The translations under genes and the position numbers were made by a program. Positions 29,217 to 38,045 of a DNA stretch of 64,000 nt are shown one piece after another. The stretch is from Staphylococcus warneri (GTDB lineage Bacteria; Bacillota; Bacilli; Staphylococcales; Staphylococcaceae). Within the stretch, counting starts at the first letter, position 1, and each line of letters begins with the position of its first letter. Location of the stretch: assembly GCF_900636385.1 (NCBI RefSeq), contig NZ_LR134269.1, forward strand, positions 124,001 to 188,000, given 5' to 3'. The notes beneath the pieces are model-generated. The model was not told the origin of the DNA and made no database searches. It worked only from the letters and a program-made list of their open reading frames with translations.

Positions 29217-29907
29217 TTTAAAAACCAGTCATCTACTCCATTTTTTGTTATAAAATTCCGAATATCTATAAAGAATATTCAACGTACTTTCACACCAAAT
29301 CATCAAGTGACACACACACCAAAAGATAGTATGGTAAAGAGTGAAGGTAAGCATGTAAGTAGTAGTCAAAGTCATGGTTCCAACCATGTTCATTATCAAG
29401 AAGACCCAAATCTTACAAAGGTTGAGTATGGTGACCATTATGAAAAAAGATTTATGAAACCTAAAAAATTGAAAGCCAATATCGAATATACAACATCGCA
29501 TGGACATGTGTATCGAACGGATCACAAAGGTCGTATAAAAGAAGTATATGCAGAAGATTTTACACCTCATGATGGCGGCCGCAATCCATACGCGCAACGA
29601 ACAGTTGGAAGAGAAGACCGATTACCAGATGATGACGGTGGTCATTTAATAGCACGAGCATTCGGAGGGTCTAAAGATATAGACAATCTCGTACCTCAAA
29701 GTAAATACATCAACCGACCATTTAAAGAGAATGGGCAATGGTATAAGATGGAGAAAGAATGGCAAAAAGCCATTGACAAAGGCAGAGAAGTAAAAAAACA
29801 TTAAAATTGAAGTGAAATATAGAGGGAACAGTCAAAGACCTACAGAATTTCAAGTTGAATATGAAATAAATAATGAAAAAGACATAAAAAGTATTAAAAA
29901 TATTTAG
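29217..29907 (+). pseudogene. EsaD-type T7SS nuclease toxin fragment (headless, 3' frameshift)
   Basis: The open frame begins at 29217 right at the edge of the intergenic repeat, with no start or N-terminal T7SS targeting region. What remains is the C-terminal DNA/RNA non-specific endonuclease domain, with DDDGGHLIARAFGGSKDIDNL matching the EsaD/EssD catalytic DGGHLIA histidine motif. A stop occurs after EVKKH at 29804, but the other frame continues with TLKIEVKYRGNSQRPTEF and VEYEINNEKDI to 29907, the expected end of EsaD-type domains. Adding one A to the A7 run at about 29792-29798 restores the frame. In S. aureus EsaD is a secreted antibacterial DNase neutralised by EsaG; esaG follows here. 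Confidence 0.8.
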
Positions 29908-29918
29908 GAGTGAGAAAA

Positions 29919-30413
29919 ATGGCATTTGAAGAAAACTTAAATAAAATGTATCAAGAAATTGCGAATCATATTAATGAGATGATACCAACAGAATGGGAAC
30001 AGATTTATACAATGGCTTATATAGATGAAGAAGGAGGAGAAGTATTTTTTAATTATACTATACCTGGAAGTGACGATTTACATTACTATACTGATATTCC
30101 TAAAGATTATAATGTTTCAGAAAAGATATTTAGCAAGTTATCTTTTACTCTCTATAAACTATTTAAAAGCCTCAGAGAACTATTCATAGAAAATAATCAA
30201 GAACCATGGACATCATGTGAATTTGATTTTAATAATGAAGGTAAATTAAATGTGACCTTTGATTATATCGATTGGAAAAACTCTGAATTTGGACCTTTAG
30301 CTCGAGAAAATTATTACGAATACAGAAAATTTGGAATCATACCTGAATTTGAAGATGAAAGAGAAGAAATTCAAGAAATAGAACAGTTCATTAAAGAACA
30401 AGAAGAAGAGTAA
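29919..30413 (+). CDS. EsaG/DUF600-type immunity protein
   Basis: 164 residues from ATG at 29919, with AGGAG eight bases upstream; this site overlaps the end of the EsaD remnant, so the two were once translationally coupled. Family features are the N-terminal helix FEENLNKMYQEIANHINEMIP, VFFNYTIPG, and the C-terminal YYEYRKFGIIPEFEDE. EsaG binds and blocks the EsaD nuclease domain in the cytoplasm. The gene is intact though its toxin is broken, as expected of an orphan immunity gene kept for protection against other strains. Two C-terminal scraps of the same gene occur downstream (32314-32415 and within 33300-33502). Confidence 0.87.
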   Translation: MAFEENLNKMYQEIANHINEMIPTEWEQIYTMAYIDEEGGEVFFNYTIPGSDDLHYYTDIPKDYNVSEKIFSKLSFTLYKLFKSLRELFIENNQEPWTSCEFDFNNEGKLNVTFDYIDWKNSEFGPLARENYYEYRKFGIIPEFEDEREEIQEIEQFIKEQEEE

Positions 30414-30664
30414 TTGAAGAATGACTAAGCAATGTAAAAGTTGCTTAGTCATTCTTTAGTTTAAAAAGATGGGTAATAATTATAGATATGATTTTAACTA
30501 ATATTCGAAAAGGTAAATCTAGTAAAGATTATATTCCATAGAAAAATAGAATTATTTGTATAACATAATTGGATAATATCAAAATTTTCAATGAAAAAAC
30601 ATGTTAATTTATATTAAAATAATAATGAAGAATATTATTTATGGAAAGATGTGAATCTATGAAT
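30381..30664 (+). repeat. Direct repeat copy A (esaG end to DUF576 start)
   Basis: Covers the last codons of esaG, its terminator, about 200 bp of A+T-rich spacer and the first codons of the DUF576 gene. Copy B at 33470-33760 matches at roughly nine bases in ten by eye. The shared unit shows duplication of an esaG-DUF576 junction. Confidence 0.85.
30418..30457 (+). terminator. Terminator after esaG
   Basis: AGAATGACTAAGCAA pairs perfectly with TTGCTTAGTCATTCT around an 8-base loop, followed by TT and A+T-rich DNA. Repeated at 33513. Confidence 0.85.
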
Positions 30665-31438
30665 ATATCTAAAAAATGGTTGTTAGTAATCATAATCCCT
30701 TTATTTATTTTAATTATAATTGTAGGTTTATGGTACTCAATGAAACTTAAAAAAGAGAATGAAATTAAAGAAAGTTTTTCAAAAACATTAAACATGTATC
30801 CAATTAAAAATTTAGAAGACTTGTACGATAAAGAAGGATATAGAGATGAAGAGTTTGACAAAGATGATAAAGGGACATGGGTGTTGAATTCAGATATGAC
30901 TACAACTAATAGTAACGGCGAGTTAGTTTCTGAAGGAATGCTGTTAAAACTTAATAGAAATACAAAAACAGCTCGAGGATATTATTTTGTGAATAAGTTC
31001 AGTAATGATTCTAATAAATATGATTTAGGAAAGAAAATTACAAAGTACCCTGTTGAGTTAAAAGACAATAAGATTAATATCAATAAAGACATAAAAGATA
31101 AAAAATTAAAACATAAAATTGAAAATTTTAAGTTTTTTGCTCAATATGCTAACTTTAAGAACTTAGAAAAATATAAAAATGGTGATATTGAATATAACCC
31201 GGAAGTTCCAAGTTATTCGGCAAAATATCAATTAAATAATAACGATTTTAATGTACAACAAATAAGAGAAACTTACGATGTACCCACTAAAAAAGCACCA
31301 ACTTTTACAATGAAAGGTACAGGAGAATTAAGCGGAGATTCTTTAGGAATTCAATCGATAGAATATACTTTTGAAGAAGGCAAGAAAAAGAATATTTATT
31401 TTACTGATTCTCTTGAATTCCAACCGACTGCAAAATAA
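30659..31438 (+). CDS. DUF576 (Csa1/tandem lipoprotein family) protein, TM-anchored, copy 1
   Basis: 259 residues from ATG at 30659. The core matches the staphylococcal tandem lipoprotein/Csa1 family: [68 protein letters not shown] and the C-terminal DSLEFQP. Unlike classical Lpl/Csa proteins there is no lipobox cysteine; an uncleaved N-terminal hydrophobic helix (about 8-26) would anchor the protein. S. aureus relatives are surface antigens, and I recall that some lipoproteins of this type protect against the T7SS lipase TslA. First and intact member of four. Confidence 0.85.
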   Translation: MNISKKWLLVIIIPLFILIIIVGLWYSMKLKKENEIKESFSKTLNMYPIKNLEDLYDKEGYRDEEFDKDDKGTWVLNSDMTTTNSNGELVSEGMLLKLNRNTKTARGYYFVNKFSNDSNKYDLGKKITKYPVELKDNKININKDIKDKKLKHKIENFKFFAQYANFKNLEKYKNGDIEYNPEVPSYSAKYQLNNNDFNVQQIRETYDVPTKKAPTFTMKGTGELSGDSLGIQSIEYTFEEGKKKNIYFTDSLEFQPTAK

Positions 31439-31525
31439 ATTTAATTGTTATAGATACTAAGAAGCACATGTCAATTTATTTAAAATAAAAATGAAGAATA
31501 TTATTTTATAGAAAGATGTGAATCT

Positions 31526-32298
31526 ATGAATATATCTAAAAAATGGTTGTTAGTAATCATAATCCCTTTATTGTAATTATAATTGTAGGGGGATGGTATT
31601 CAATGAAACTAAAAAAAGAGAATGAAATTAAAGAAAGCTTTTCAAAAACATTAAAGATGTATCCAATAAAAAATTTAGAAGACTTGTATGATAAAGAAGG
31701 ATATAGAGATGAAGAGTTTGATAAAGATGATAAGGGTGAGTGGATATTGCAATCAACAATGAATGTTGAAAAGGATGGTGGTGAATTAGTATCAGAAGGC
31801 ATGGTTATTTACATAAATAGAAATACTAAAGAAACCCAGGGATCATACAATATTGAAAAAGTTTATGAAGATAAAGATGGTAGACTTAAACATAAGGAGA
31901 TTAAAGTCCCAATTAAATTTAAAGAAAATAAAATTATTCTTAATAAAGAAATCAAAGATAAAAAGTTAAAAAATAAAATTGAAAAATTCAAATTTTTTGC
32001 TCAATATGCTAATTTTAAAAATTTAGAAAAATATAAAAATGGTGATATAGATTATAATCCTGAAGTTCCAAGTTATTCAGCAAAATATCAATTATCTAAT
32101 GGTGATTTTAATGTGAAAAAAATTAGAGAAATATATAAAGTACCAACAAAAAAAGCACCTAAATTTACTATAAAAGGTACAGGGAAACTAAGTGGAGATT
32201 CTTTAGGAAATCAGTCAATAGAATATACTTTTGAAGAAGGAAAGAAAAATAATATTTATTTTACAGATTCTATTGAATTCCAACCGACTGCAAAATAA
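31526..32298 (+). pseudogene. DUF576 protein copy 2, frameshifted in the membrane anchor
   Basis: The normal start (ATG 31526, MNISKKWLLVIIIP) is followed by a stop at about 31574 because four bases are missing from the hydrophobic stretch compared with copy 1. The rest of the protein is open in another frame from 31543 to 32298 and nearly identical to copy 1 in the conserved blocks. A shortened protein could start at ATG 31543 (MVVSNHNPFIVIIIVGG), but that codon has no ribosome-binding site of its own. Most likely inactive or weakly expressed. Confidence 0.75.
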
Positions 32299-32313
32299 AT
32301 TTAATTGTTATAG

Positions 32314-32415
32314 ATACAAAAATTCGGTATGATTCCTGAATTAGATTATGCAAAAGAAGAAATTCAAGAAATAGAACAATTCATTAAAGAGCAAGAAGAG
32401 AGAAAAATGAAGTGA
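32314..32415 (+). pseudogene. esaG C-terminal remnant 1
   Basis: About 33 codons reading KFGMIPELDYAKEEI and EIEQFIKEQEERKMK, matching the C terminus of the intact EsaG. No start. It follows the short sequence TTTAATTGTTATAGATAC that also occurs after copy 1. Marks a recombination joint between DUF576 copies 2 and 3. Confidence 0.85.
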
Positions 32416-32500
32416 AGAATATCCAATTTTTTAATGAAAAGATGGCAACATATATTAAAATGAGAATAATTAATAATATGTTATAGAAAGTTGAGAATTT

Positions 32501-33277
32501 ATGAATATATCCAAAAAATGGTTGATAGTCATCACAATATCTATTAGCACTGTAATCATTATTATAGGTTTATGGTACTCAATGAAACTTAAAAAAGAGA
32601 ATGAAATTAAAGAAAGCTTTTCAAAAACATTAAAGATGTATCCAATAAAAAATTTAGAAGACTTGTATGATAAAGAAGGATATAGAGATGAAGAATTTGA
32701 TGAAGATGATAAAGGAGTATGGATATTACAATCGTCTCTGTCATTGCAAAAAAAGAACGAAGATTTAACATCAGAAGGTATGCTTTTGAAAGTTAACAGA
32801 AACAAAAAAGAAGCAAAAGGTTACTATTTTATAAACAGGTATAAAAATAATCCTGATAATTATGAAGATGATGAAGAAAAAAGGAGATATCCTATAGAGT
32901 TAAAAAATAACAAATTACAACTAACTAAAAAAATAAATAATAAGGAGTTAGAAAGGAAAATCAAAAATTTTAAGTTCTTTTCACAATTTGGTAATTTTAA
33001 AAATTTATCTACTTATAAAAATGGAAAAGTAGAATATAATCCGGAAGTTCCAAGTTATTCTTTAAAATATAATTTATCCAATAGTAATAATAATGTGAAA
33101 AAAATAAGAGATCATTTTGATATTCCTACAAATAAAGAACCTAAATTAATACTAAAGGGCTCAGGGAAATTAAGTGGTGAATCTGGTGACGTCAAAACAA
33201 TAGATTATGAATTTGTGCGTAATAAAAAAGAAATGGTTAAATTTTCTGATAGTATAAGTTATCAACCCACATATTAA
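32501..33277 (+). CDS. DUF576 family protein, TM-anchored, copy 3
   Basis: 258 residues, intact. N-terminal anchor IVITISISTVIIIIGLWYS replaces a lipobox, followed by the same [20 protein letters not shown] block as its neighbours. The central and C-terminal parts are more diverged (ERKIKNFKFFSQFGNFKNL, IPTNKEPKLILKGSGKLSGE), so this is an older paralogue. Expected to expose its DUF576 domain at the membrane surface. Role unknown; antigenic or immunity function possible. Confidence 0.83.
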   Translation: MNISKKWLIVITISISTVIIIIGLWYSMKLKKENEIKESFSKTLKMYPIKNLEDLYDKEGYRDEEFDEDDKGVWILQSSLSLQKKNEDLTSEGMLLKVNRNKKEAKGYYFINRYKNNPDNYEDDEEKRRYPIELKNNKLQLTKKINNKELERKIKNFKFFSQFGNFKNLSTYKNGKVEYNPEVPSYSLKYNLSNSNNNVKKIRDHFDIPTNKEPKLILKGSGKLSGESGDVKTIDYEFVRNKKEMVKFSDSISYQPTY

Positions 33278-33299
33278 TTTTTAAAAAGAGGGATTAAAC

Positions 33300-33502
33300 T
33301 TGAGTAAATCTAAGAAAAAAATAAAGAACTGCCTAAAAATTTAAATTATATTGATAGTTATACAGATAAAGCATCTGTAGCACCCCTTGGACAAGTTACT
33401 GGATTTAATTATTATAGATACAAAAAATTCTGTATTGTACCTGAATTTGATTATGCAAAGGAAGAAATTGAACAGTTCATTAAAGAACAAGAAGAAGAGT
33501 AA
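33300..33502 (+). pseudogene. Chimeric remnant: TslA-like 5' piece joined to esaG 3' piece
   Basis: Begins TTGAGTAAATC after an AAGAGGG site, like the TslA-like gene at 34591. After a frame change it reads LPKNLNYIDSYTDKAS, matching FPDNLEYIDSYTDKST of that gene. It then switches within a few codons to FNYYRYKKFCIVPEFDYAKE and EQFIKEQEEE, the EsaG C terminus. A direct record of illegitimate recombination between two toxin/immunity modules. Confidence 0.8.
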
Positions 33503-33760
33503 AATGAATTGAAGAATGACTAAGCAATGTAAAAGTTGCTTAGTCATTCTTTAATTTATAAACATGAGTAATAATTATAGATATGATTTTAACAAATATT
33601 CGAAAAGGTAAAGCTAATAAAGATTATATTACATAGAAAGATAGAATTATTTATATAACATAATTGTATTATGTCAAATTTTTTCAATGAAAAACATGTT
33701 AATTTATATTAAAATAAAAATGAAGAATATTATTTTATAGAAAGATGTGAATCTATGAAT
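33470..33760 (+). repeat. Direct repeat copy B (esaG end to DUF576 start)
   Basis: Counterpart of 30381-30664, including the same terminator, spacer and DUF576 start. Lies upstream of DUF576 copy 4. Confidence 0.85.
33513..33552 (+). terminator. Terminator, second copy
   Basis: Same 15-bp stem as at 30418, again directly after an esaG C-terminal sequence. Confidence 0.85.
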
Positions 33761-34541
33761 ATATCTAAAAAATGGTTTTTAGTCATCATCATACCTTTAG
33801 CAATTGTACTAATCATAGGAGGGATTTGGTATTCAATGAAACTTAAAAAAGAGAATGAAATTAAAGAAAGCTTTTCAAAAACATTAAACATGTATCCAAT
33901 TAAAAATTTAGAAGATTTGTATGATAAAGAAGGTTATAGAGATGAAGAATTTGATAAAGATGATAAAGGAACTTGGGTAGTAAGTTCTGATATTTCGGTA
34001 ACTGATAAAAAAGGAAAGTTAGTTACAGAAGGAATGATTATATATTAATAGAAATACCAAAAAAGCTAATGGACACTATTATATAAGAAAAATTTATAAA
34101 GATGGCGAAGGAAAAGGACATAATGATGAAACAAGAATTCCTATTAAAATTAAGAAACAGAGTATAGAAATAAATAAAAAGATTACAAATAAGAAATTAG
34201 AACAAAAAATAAAAGATTTTAAATTTTTCTCTCAATTTGCTAATTTTGATGATTTAACAAATTATAAAAATGGACATATAGAATATAATTCTGAAGTCCC
34301 TAGCTATTCCGCAGAATATCAACTTTCTAATAAAGATAGTAATGTGCAAAAAATAAGAAAACATTTTAATATTCCTACAAATAAAGAGCCTAAACTTATA
34401 TTAAAAGGTAACGGTGATTTAAAGGGGTCTTCTATAGGTAATAAATCAATAGAGTATACATTTGTACAAGATAAACATAACGATATTTACTTTACAGACA
34501 GAGTAATGTATGAACCTACTAAAAAAGTAAGTAAACCTTAA
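33755..34541 (+). pseudogene. DUF576 protein copy 4, frameshifted at an AT repeat
   Basis: ATG at 33755 gives 97 residues ([20 protein letters not shown] ... GMIIY) and stops at 34048. The family continues in another frame to 34541 (NRNTKKANGHYYIRKIY, DFKFFSQFANFDDLTNYKNG, VPSYSAEYQLSNKDS, VMYEPTKK). Adding two bases (AT) at the ATTATATATT run around 34036-34048 restores GMIIYINRNT, the sequence seen in copy 2. So the gene is broken, or switchable, by loss of one dinucleotide unit. Confidence 0.82.
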
Positions 34542-34590
34542 TTTAAAAAAACAAAAAATCTTGAAATTTCAAGAAAGGAATGGAATTAAA

Positions 34591-35082
34591 TTGAGTAGTG
34601 AATATCAAATGAATAATAAAGATAGTGAATTAAGTACATATATCAATAGTGATACTGAAGAAACAACGGCTATTTCAAAAATAAGTTATGAGATAGAGAA
34701 TGCTAATCTTAAGAATTTAAGTTATAACAAGGTTGAAGAACAAATGAGTAAATTGAAAGATGGTGGGGATTTTCCTGATAACTTGGAATATATCGATAGC
34801 TATACAGATAAGTCAACAGGAACTACATCAGTCGCTTTTAAAGATGAGAATACAAATAAAGTAACGATAGGAATGACTGGTACTAATAAGGCTAATGACG
34901 TATATAAAGACATTGGTGCAGATGCACACTTAGTGTTTGACAGTATTACTCCTAAAGACGTGCACTATAAGAACACACAAAAATTTATTAATAAAATGGA
35001 AGATTCAACTAAGGGAGATTGGGTTGATAGCGCAAAGATTGAATTAAAAAATATAGAAGGAAAATTAGATGACATACTTTAA
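34591..35082 (+). CDS. TslA-like (T7SS lipase N-terminal) short protein
   Basis: 163 residues from TTG at 34591, with AAAGGA upstream. No signal peptide or membrane span. The block NLEYIDSYTDKSTGTTSVAF and VTIGMTGTNKANDVYKDIGAD resembles the N-terminal part of staphylococcal lipase-like proteins such as TslA (strand, then the oxyanion-side TGTN turn). It ends before any GxSxG nucleophile motif and is far shorter than TslA, so it has no complete catalytic domain. It may be a truncated toxin, or a short family member. Its position beside DUF576 genes parallels the tslA-tilA arrangement I recall from S. aureus; that comparison is from memory. Confidence 0.55.
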   Translation: MSSEYQMNNKDSELSTYINSDTEETTAISKISYEIENANLKNLSYNKVEEQMSKLKDGGDFPDNLEYIDSYTDKSTGTTSVAFKDENTNKVTIGMTGTNKANDVYKDIGADAHLVFDSITPKDVHYKNTQKFINKMEDSTKGDWVDSAKIELKNIEGKLDDIL

Positions 35083-35104
35083 TTTTAATAAATACATCAA
35101 ATAA

Positions 35105-35144
35105 CGCCAACTACCACAATAAATCAATGGTAGTTGGCATTTTT
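35105..35144 (+). terminator. Terminator at the end of the toxin/immunity island
   Basis: GCCAACTACCA pairs with (A)TGGTAGTTGGC, followed by ATTTTT. Confidence 0.88.
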
Positions 35145-35233
35145 GATATTTAACAAAGGATATATATAATGATTAAGACTTATTTCACAATGATATTGTG
35201 GCATGAGAGTAAGTTATGTTGCTTTATTTCATT

Positions 35234-36697
35234 CTATGATGATGTGACGTCGCTGCTAAAGAAGTCGAATAGGTTTTTAGGTTGATCGGTGTTATCGATA
35301 TTGCCATTTAATAAGTTTGAACCTGGGCCATATGCGTATGTGTTAACATCTTCGCCAGTATGACCGTATGTTGTCCAACCTGTTCTTGATTTGTCGTTAA
35401 TAGGTTTTTGGATAGCATCTTGAAGTTTGCCTTGTTGTTTTTCAATTTTAGGATCGTCTTCATTTTTGGCTTTATCTTTTACATCTTTTAATTTATCTGC
35501 TTCGTCTTTGATTTTATCTATTTGTTTAGACTTCATGTCAAAGCCATATCCGTTCTTGATGACTTTTTCTACATCTTTACCCTCTGCAATTTGTTCTGTC
35601 ATATGTGCACCTGATTTGTTCATTTTATGGATAGCATCTGGGTTCCATTTATATTCCTCGCCACTACCAATTGTCATACCATCAGTTGAATGGTCTGCCG
35701 TTGCGATAACTAAAGTATCATCACGATTTTCAGCGTATGACATCGCATTTTCAAATGCTTTGTTGAAACCGTCCATTTCTGACATGACACCTATGACATC
35801 ATTAGCGTGGGCTGTCTTATCGATTGAAGCACCTTCTACCATTAAGAAGAAACCGTTATTATTTTTCTCAAGTTTCTTTAATGCACTTTGTTGCATATCA
35901 GCTAACATTGGATTTTTCTTAGGTGCATCAATTTGTAGTGGCATATTTTCTTCCGCAAATAGACCTAATACTTGGTCGCTTTTAGAATTAGCTAATTCAT
36001 TTTTATTTGATACGACGTCATAACCGTCTTTTTTGAATTTTTTATCTAGGTTTCCATTTTCTTTACCAAAGTATTTAGAGCCACCACCAAGAAGTACATC
36101 TACTTTATGTTGGCCGTTGATTTTATCATTGTAAAATTGTTTAGCGATTTCATCTTTTTTATCACGGTCGTCAACATGTGCAGCATATGCAGCGGGTGTA
36201 GCGTCAGTAATTTCCGCAGTCGAAACTAATCCCGTAGACTTACCGCTTTCTTTTGCTTGTTCTAATACTGTTTTTTGAGCTTGTTTGTTATTATCTACAC
36301 CGATAGCACCATTAAATGTTTTCTTACCAGTACTAAGTGCTGTACCAGCAACTGCTGAGTCGGTAATATTTTCTTTATCATCATCGTTATGTACGCGCAT
36401 TGTTCCTTTAAGATAGTTGTCGAAAGCTGTTTTATCCATCTCTTTAGTTTTAGGATTATCAGCGTAGTAACGGTAGGCTGTATTAAATGATGGTCCCATG
36501 CCATCCCCAATTAAGAAGATTACATTCTTAGGATTTTTAGTATTACCCATGGCAATGGCTTCGCTATTGTTAGTATTTTGACTATCGGGTGCTTGACCAC
36601 CTGCTGAAGCTAGTGTTGGATGACTTGTGCTAAATAAAGTCATCGTTAAAATTGAACCTGCGATAGTCATCTTTCCCCATTTTGAATTTAAAAACAT
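35234..36697 (-). CDS. phoA: Secreted alkaline phosphatase
   Basis: 487 residues. Signal peptide (MTIAGSILTMTLFSTSHPTLASA) then a mature enzyme. Metal and nucleophile motifs: FLIGDGMGPSF (Asp binding metals), ENITDSAVAGTALSTGKKT (nucleophilic Ser after Asp), ATADHSTDGM and YGHTGEDV (zinc ligands). Releases phosphate from monoesters outside the cell. A lysine/aspartate-rich insert near 370-420 (KIKDEADKLKDVKDKAKNED) resembles that of Bacillus and staphylococcal enzymes. GGGAGGAA precedes the ATG. TTWACA-type repeats upstream suggest PhoP control. Confidence 0.93.
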   Translation of the reverse strand: MFLNSKWGKMTIAGSILTMTLFSTSHPTLASAGGQAPDSQNTNNSEAIAMGNTKNPKNVIFLIGDGMGPSFNTAYRYYADNPKTKEMDKTAFDNYLKGTMRVHNDDDKENITDSAVAGTALSTGKKTFNGAIGVDNNKQAQKTVLEQAKESGKSTGLVSTAEITDATPAAYAAHVDDRDKKDEIAKQFYNDKINGQHKVDVLLGGGSKYFGKENGNLDKKFKKDGYDVVSNKNELANSKSDQVLGLFAEENMPLQIDAPKKNPMLADMQQSALKKLEKNNNGFFLMVEGASIDKTAHANDVIGVMSEMDGFNKAFENAMSYAENRDDTLVIATADHSTDGMTIGSGEEYKWNPDAIHKMNKSGAHMTEQIAEGKDVEKVIKNGYGFDMKSKQIDKIKDEADKLKDVKDKAKNEDDPKIEKQQGKLQDAIQKPINDKSRTGWTTYGHTGEDVNTYAYGPGSNLLNGNIDNTDQPKNLFDFFSSDVTSS

Positions 36698-36771
36698 ACA
36701 AACGTTCCTCCCAATATTATATATAATTGTTACATTAATAGAATAAAATAATTAAATTGATTTGAAGTAAT

Positions 36772-36793
36772 TGTTAAGTTAATGTTTTGTAAA
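36772..36793 (-). promoter_or_regulatory. Possible PhoP box upstream of alkaline phosphatase
   Basis: On the minus strand the sequence reads TTTACA-AAACA-TTAACT-TAACA, i.e. TTWACA-like hexamers about 11 bp apart, the pattern of Gram-positive PhoP sites. Located about 75-95 bp upstream of the start. The rest of the 350-bp gap holds no gene. Confidence 0.45.
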
Positions 36794-37051
36794 TTTATAT
36801 TAAATTCAAGGAGTGTAAATATATATTTGTATTAATGCATCATTTTATATTTGATGGTTTTATAACGGATTTCAATCGTTATAAATATGATTTGACCAAT
36901 AATATGGATTACTATCAGTTAGTAAAGTATTGAAAATTAAATCAACCCAATTATTCGCATTGTCATACGGTAAGCGTTATAATTCATTTGATTTATATAT
37001 AAATGTAGTTTGAGATGTTTTATATCTCTTGCTGTAAGGAGGCTTTTTTAT

Positions 37052-38030
37052 ATGACTCAATCTAAACCAGTCATTGCTGTTGAAGAACATTTTGTTATAG
37101 AGGAGTTAGATTCTTTTAAAGATGAAGATCCTAATGGTCCACATGCGAAAGCGGTAGCACCTATCATGAACCGTTTGAAGAACTTAGGTGACAATCGTAT
37201 TGCTGAAATGGATGAAGCGGGAGTGGCAAAGCAAATTGTGTCTCTAACTGCACCTTGTACACAACAATTAGAGAGATGAGGCAATCCAACTGTCTACTAA
37301 GGCAAATAATTTACTTGGTGAAGCAGTTCAAAAGCATCCTGAAAGACTTGCTGGATTTGCAACGCTACCCACCATTGAGCCAGAATTAGCCGCACAAGAA
37401 TTAGAGCGTACTGTGAATGAATTTGGATTTAAAGGCGCGATTATAAATGGGCATACGTTAGGAGACTATTTAGACCATCCTAAATTTGAAATACTCTTTG
37501 AAAAGGCTGAACAATTAAATGTACCTATCTATTTACATCCAGCCATTCCACCTGACAATGTGATTGATACGTATTACAAAGGTAATTTTTCAAGTGATGT
37601 TGCAATGCAATTTGCTTCTGCTGGATGGGGCTGGCACATCGAAACAGCTATTCACTTAATTCGCATCGTGTTGAGTGGTACATTTGATAAGTATCCCGAT
37701 TTAAAAATAGTGACAGGACATAATGGGGAAGGTGTATTATACGCACTTCAAAGATTGGATACTTTAATTCCACCACAATTGTCTCATCTAAAGAAAAAAG
37801 TCAGTGATTATCTTAAAGAGAATATTTATTATTCAATTTCTGGTTATACTTATGCACCACCATTTATGCAAATGTATGAACAAGTAGGTGCTGATCATAT
37901 TTTATATTTTAGTGACTATCCATATGTTTCTATGAAAGATACATTAGATTTTGTTGATCAATTAGATATCAGTGAGGAAGATAAAGATAAGATTTTATAC
38001 AAAAATGTGCAGCAATTATTTAATTTATAA
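37052..38030 (+). pseudogene. Amidohydrolase (ACMSD-like TIM barrel), frameshifted
   Basis: Starts at ATG 37052 after AAGGAGG (MTQSKPVIAVEEHFVIEELD) and stops at 37279 after CTQQLER. Homology continues in another frame: DEAIQLSTKANNLLGEAVQ, FATLPTIEPELAAQELERT, then IYLHPAIPPDN, IVTGHNGEG and ILYFSDYPY, the metal-binding His/Asp pattern of amidohydrolase_2 proteins. Adding GA at the GAGAGA run (37271-37276) restores one frame of about 327 residues. The two halves could not easily be made as one protein otherwise, so I call it broken. Followed by an isochorismatase-like gene with its own site. Confidence 0.85.
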
Positions 38031-38045
38031 AGGAGTATGATATTA

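Noticed and set aside
30604..32805. Minus-strand frames opposite the DUF576 genes with repeated similar sequences
   Set aside because: Their similarity to each other only mirrors the paralogous plus-strand genes; no independent evidence of coding.
35427..36023. 198-codon plus-strand frame opposite alkaline phosphatase
   Set aside because: Antisense shadow; composition (Ser/Leu/Pro-rich) follows the reverse complement of a conserved gene.
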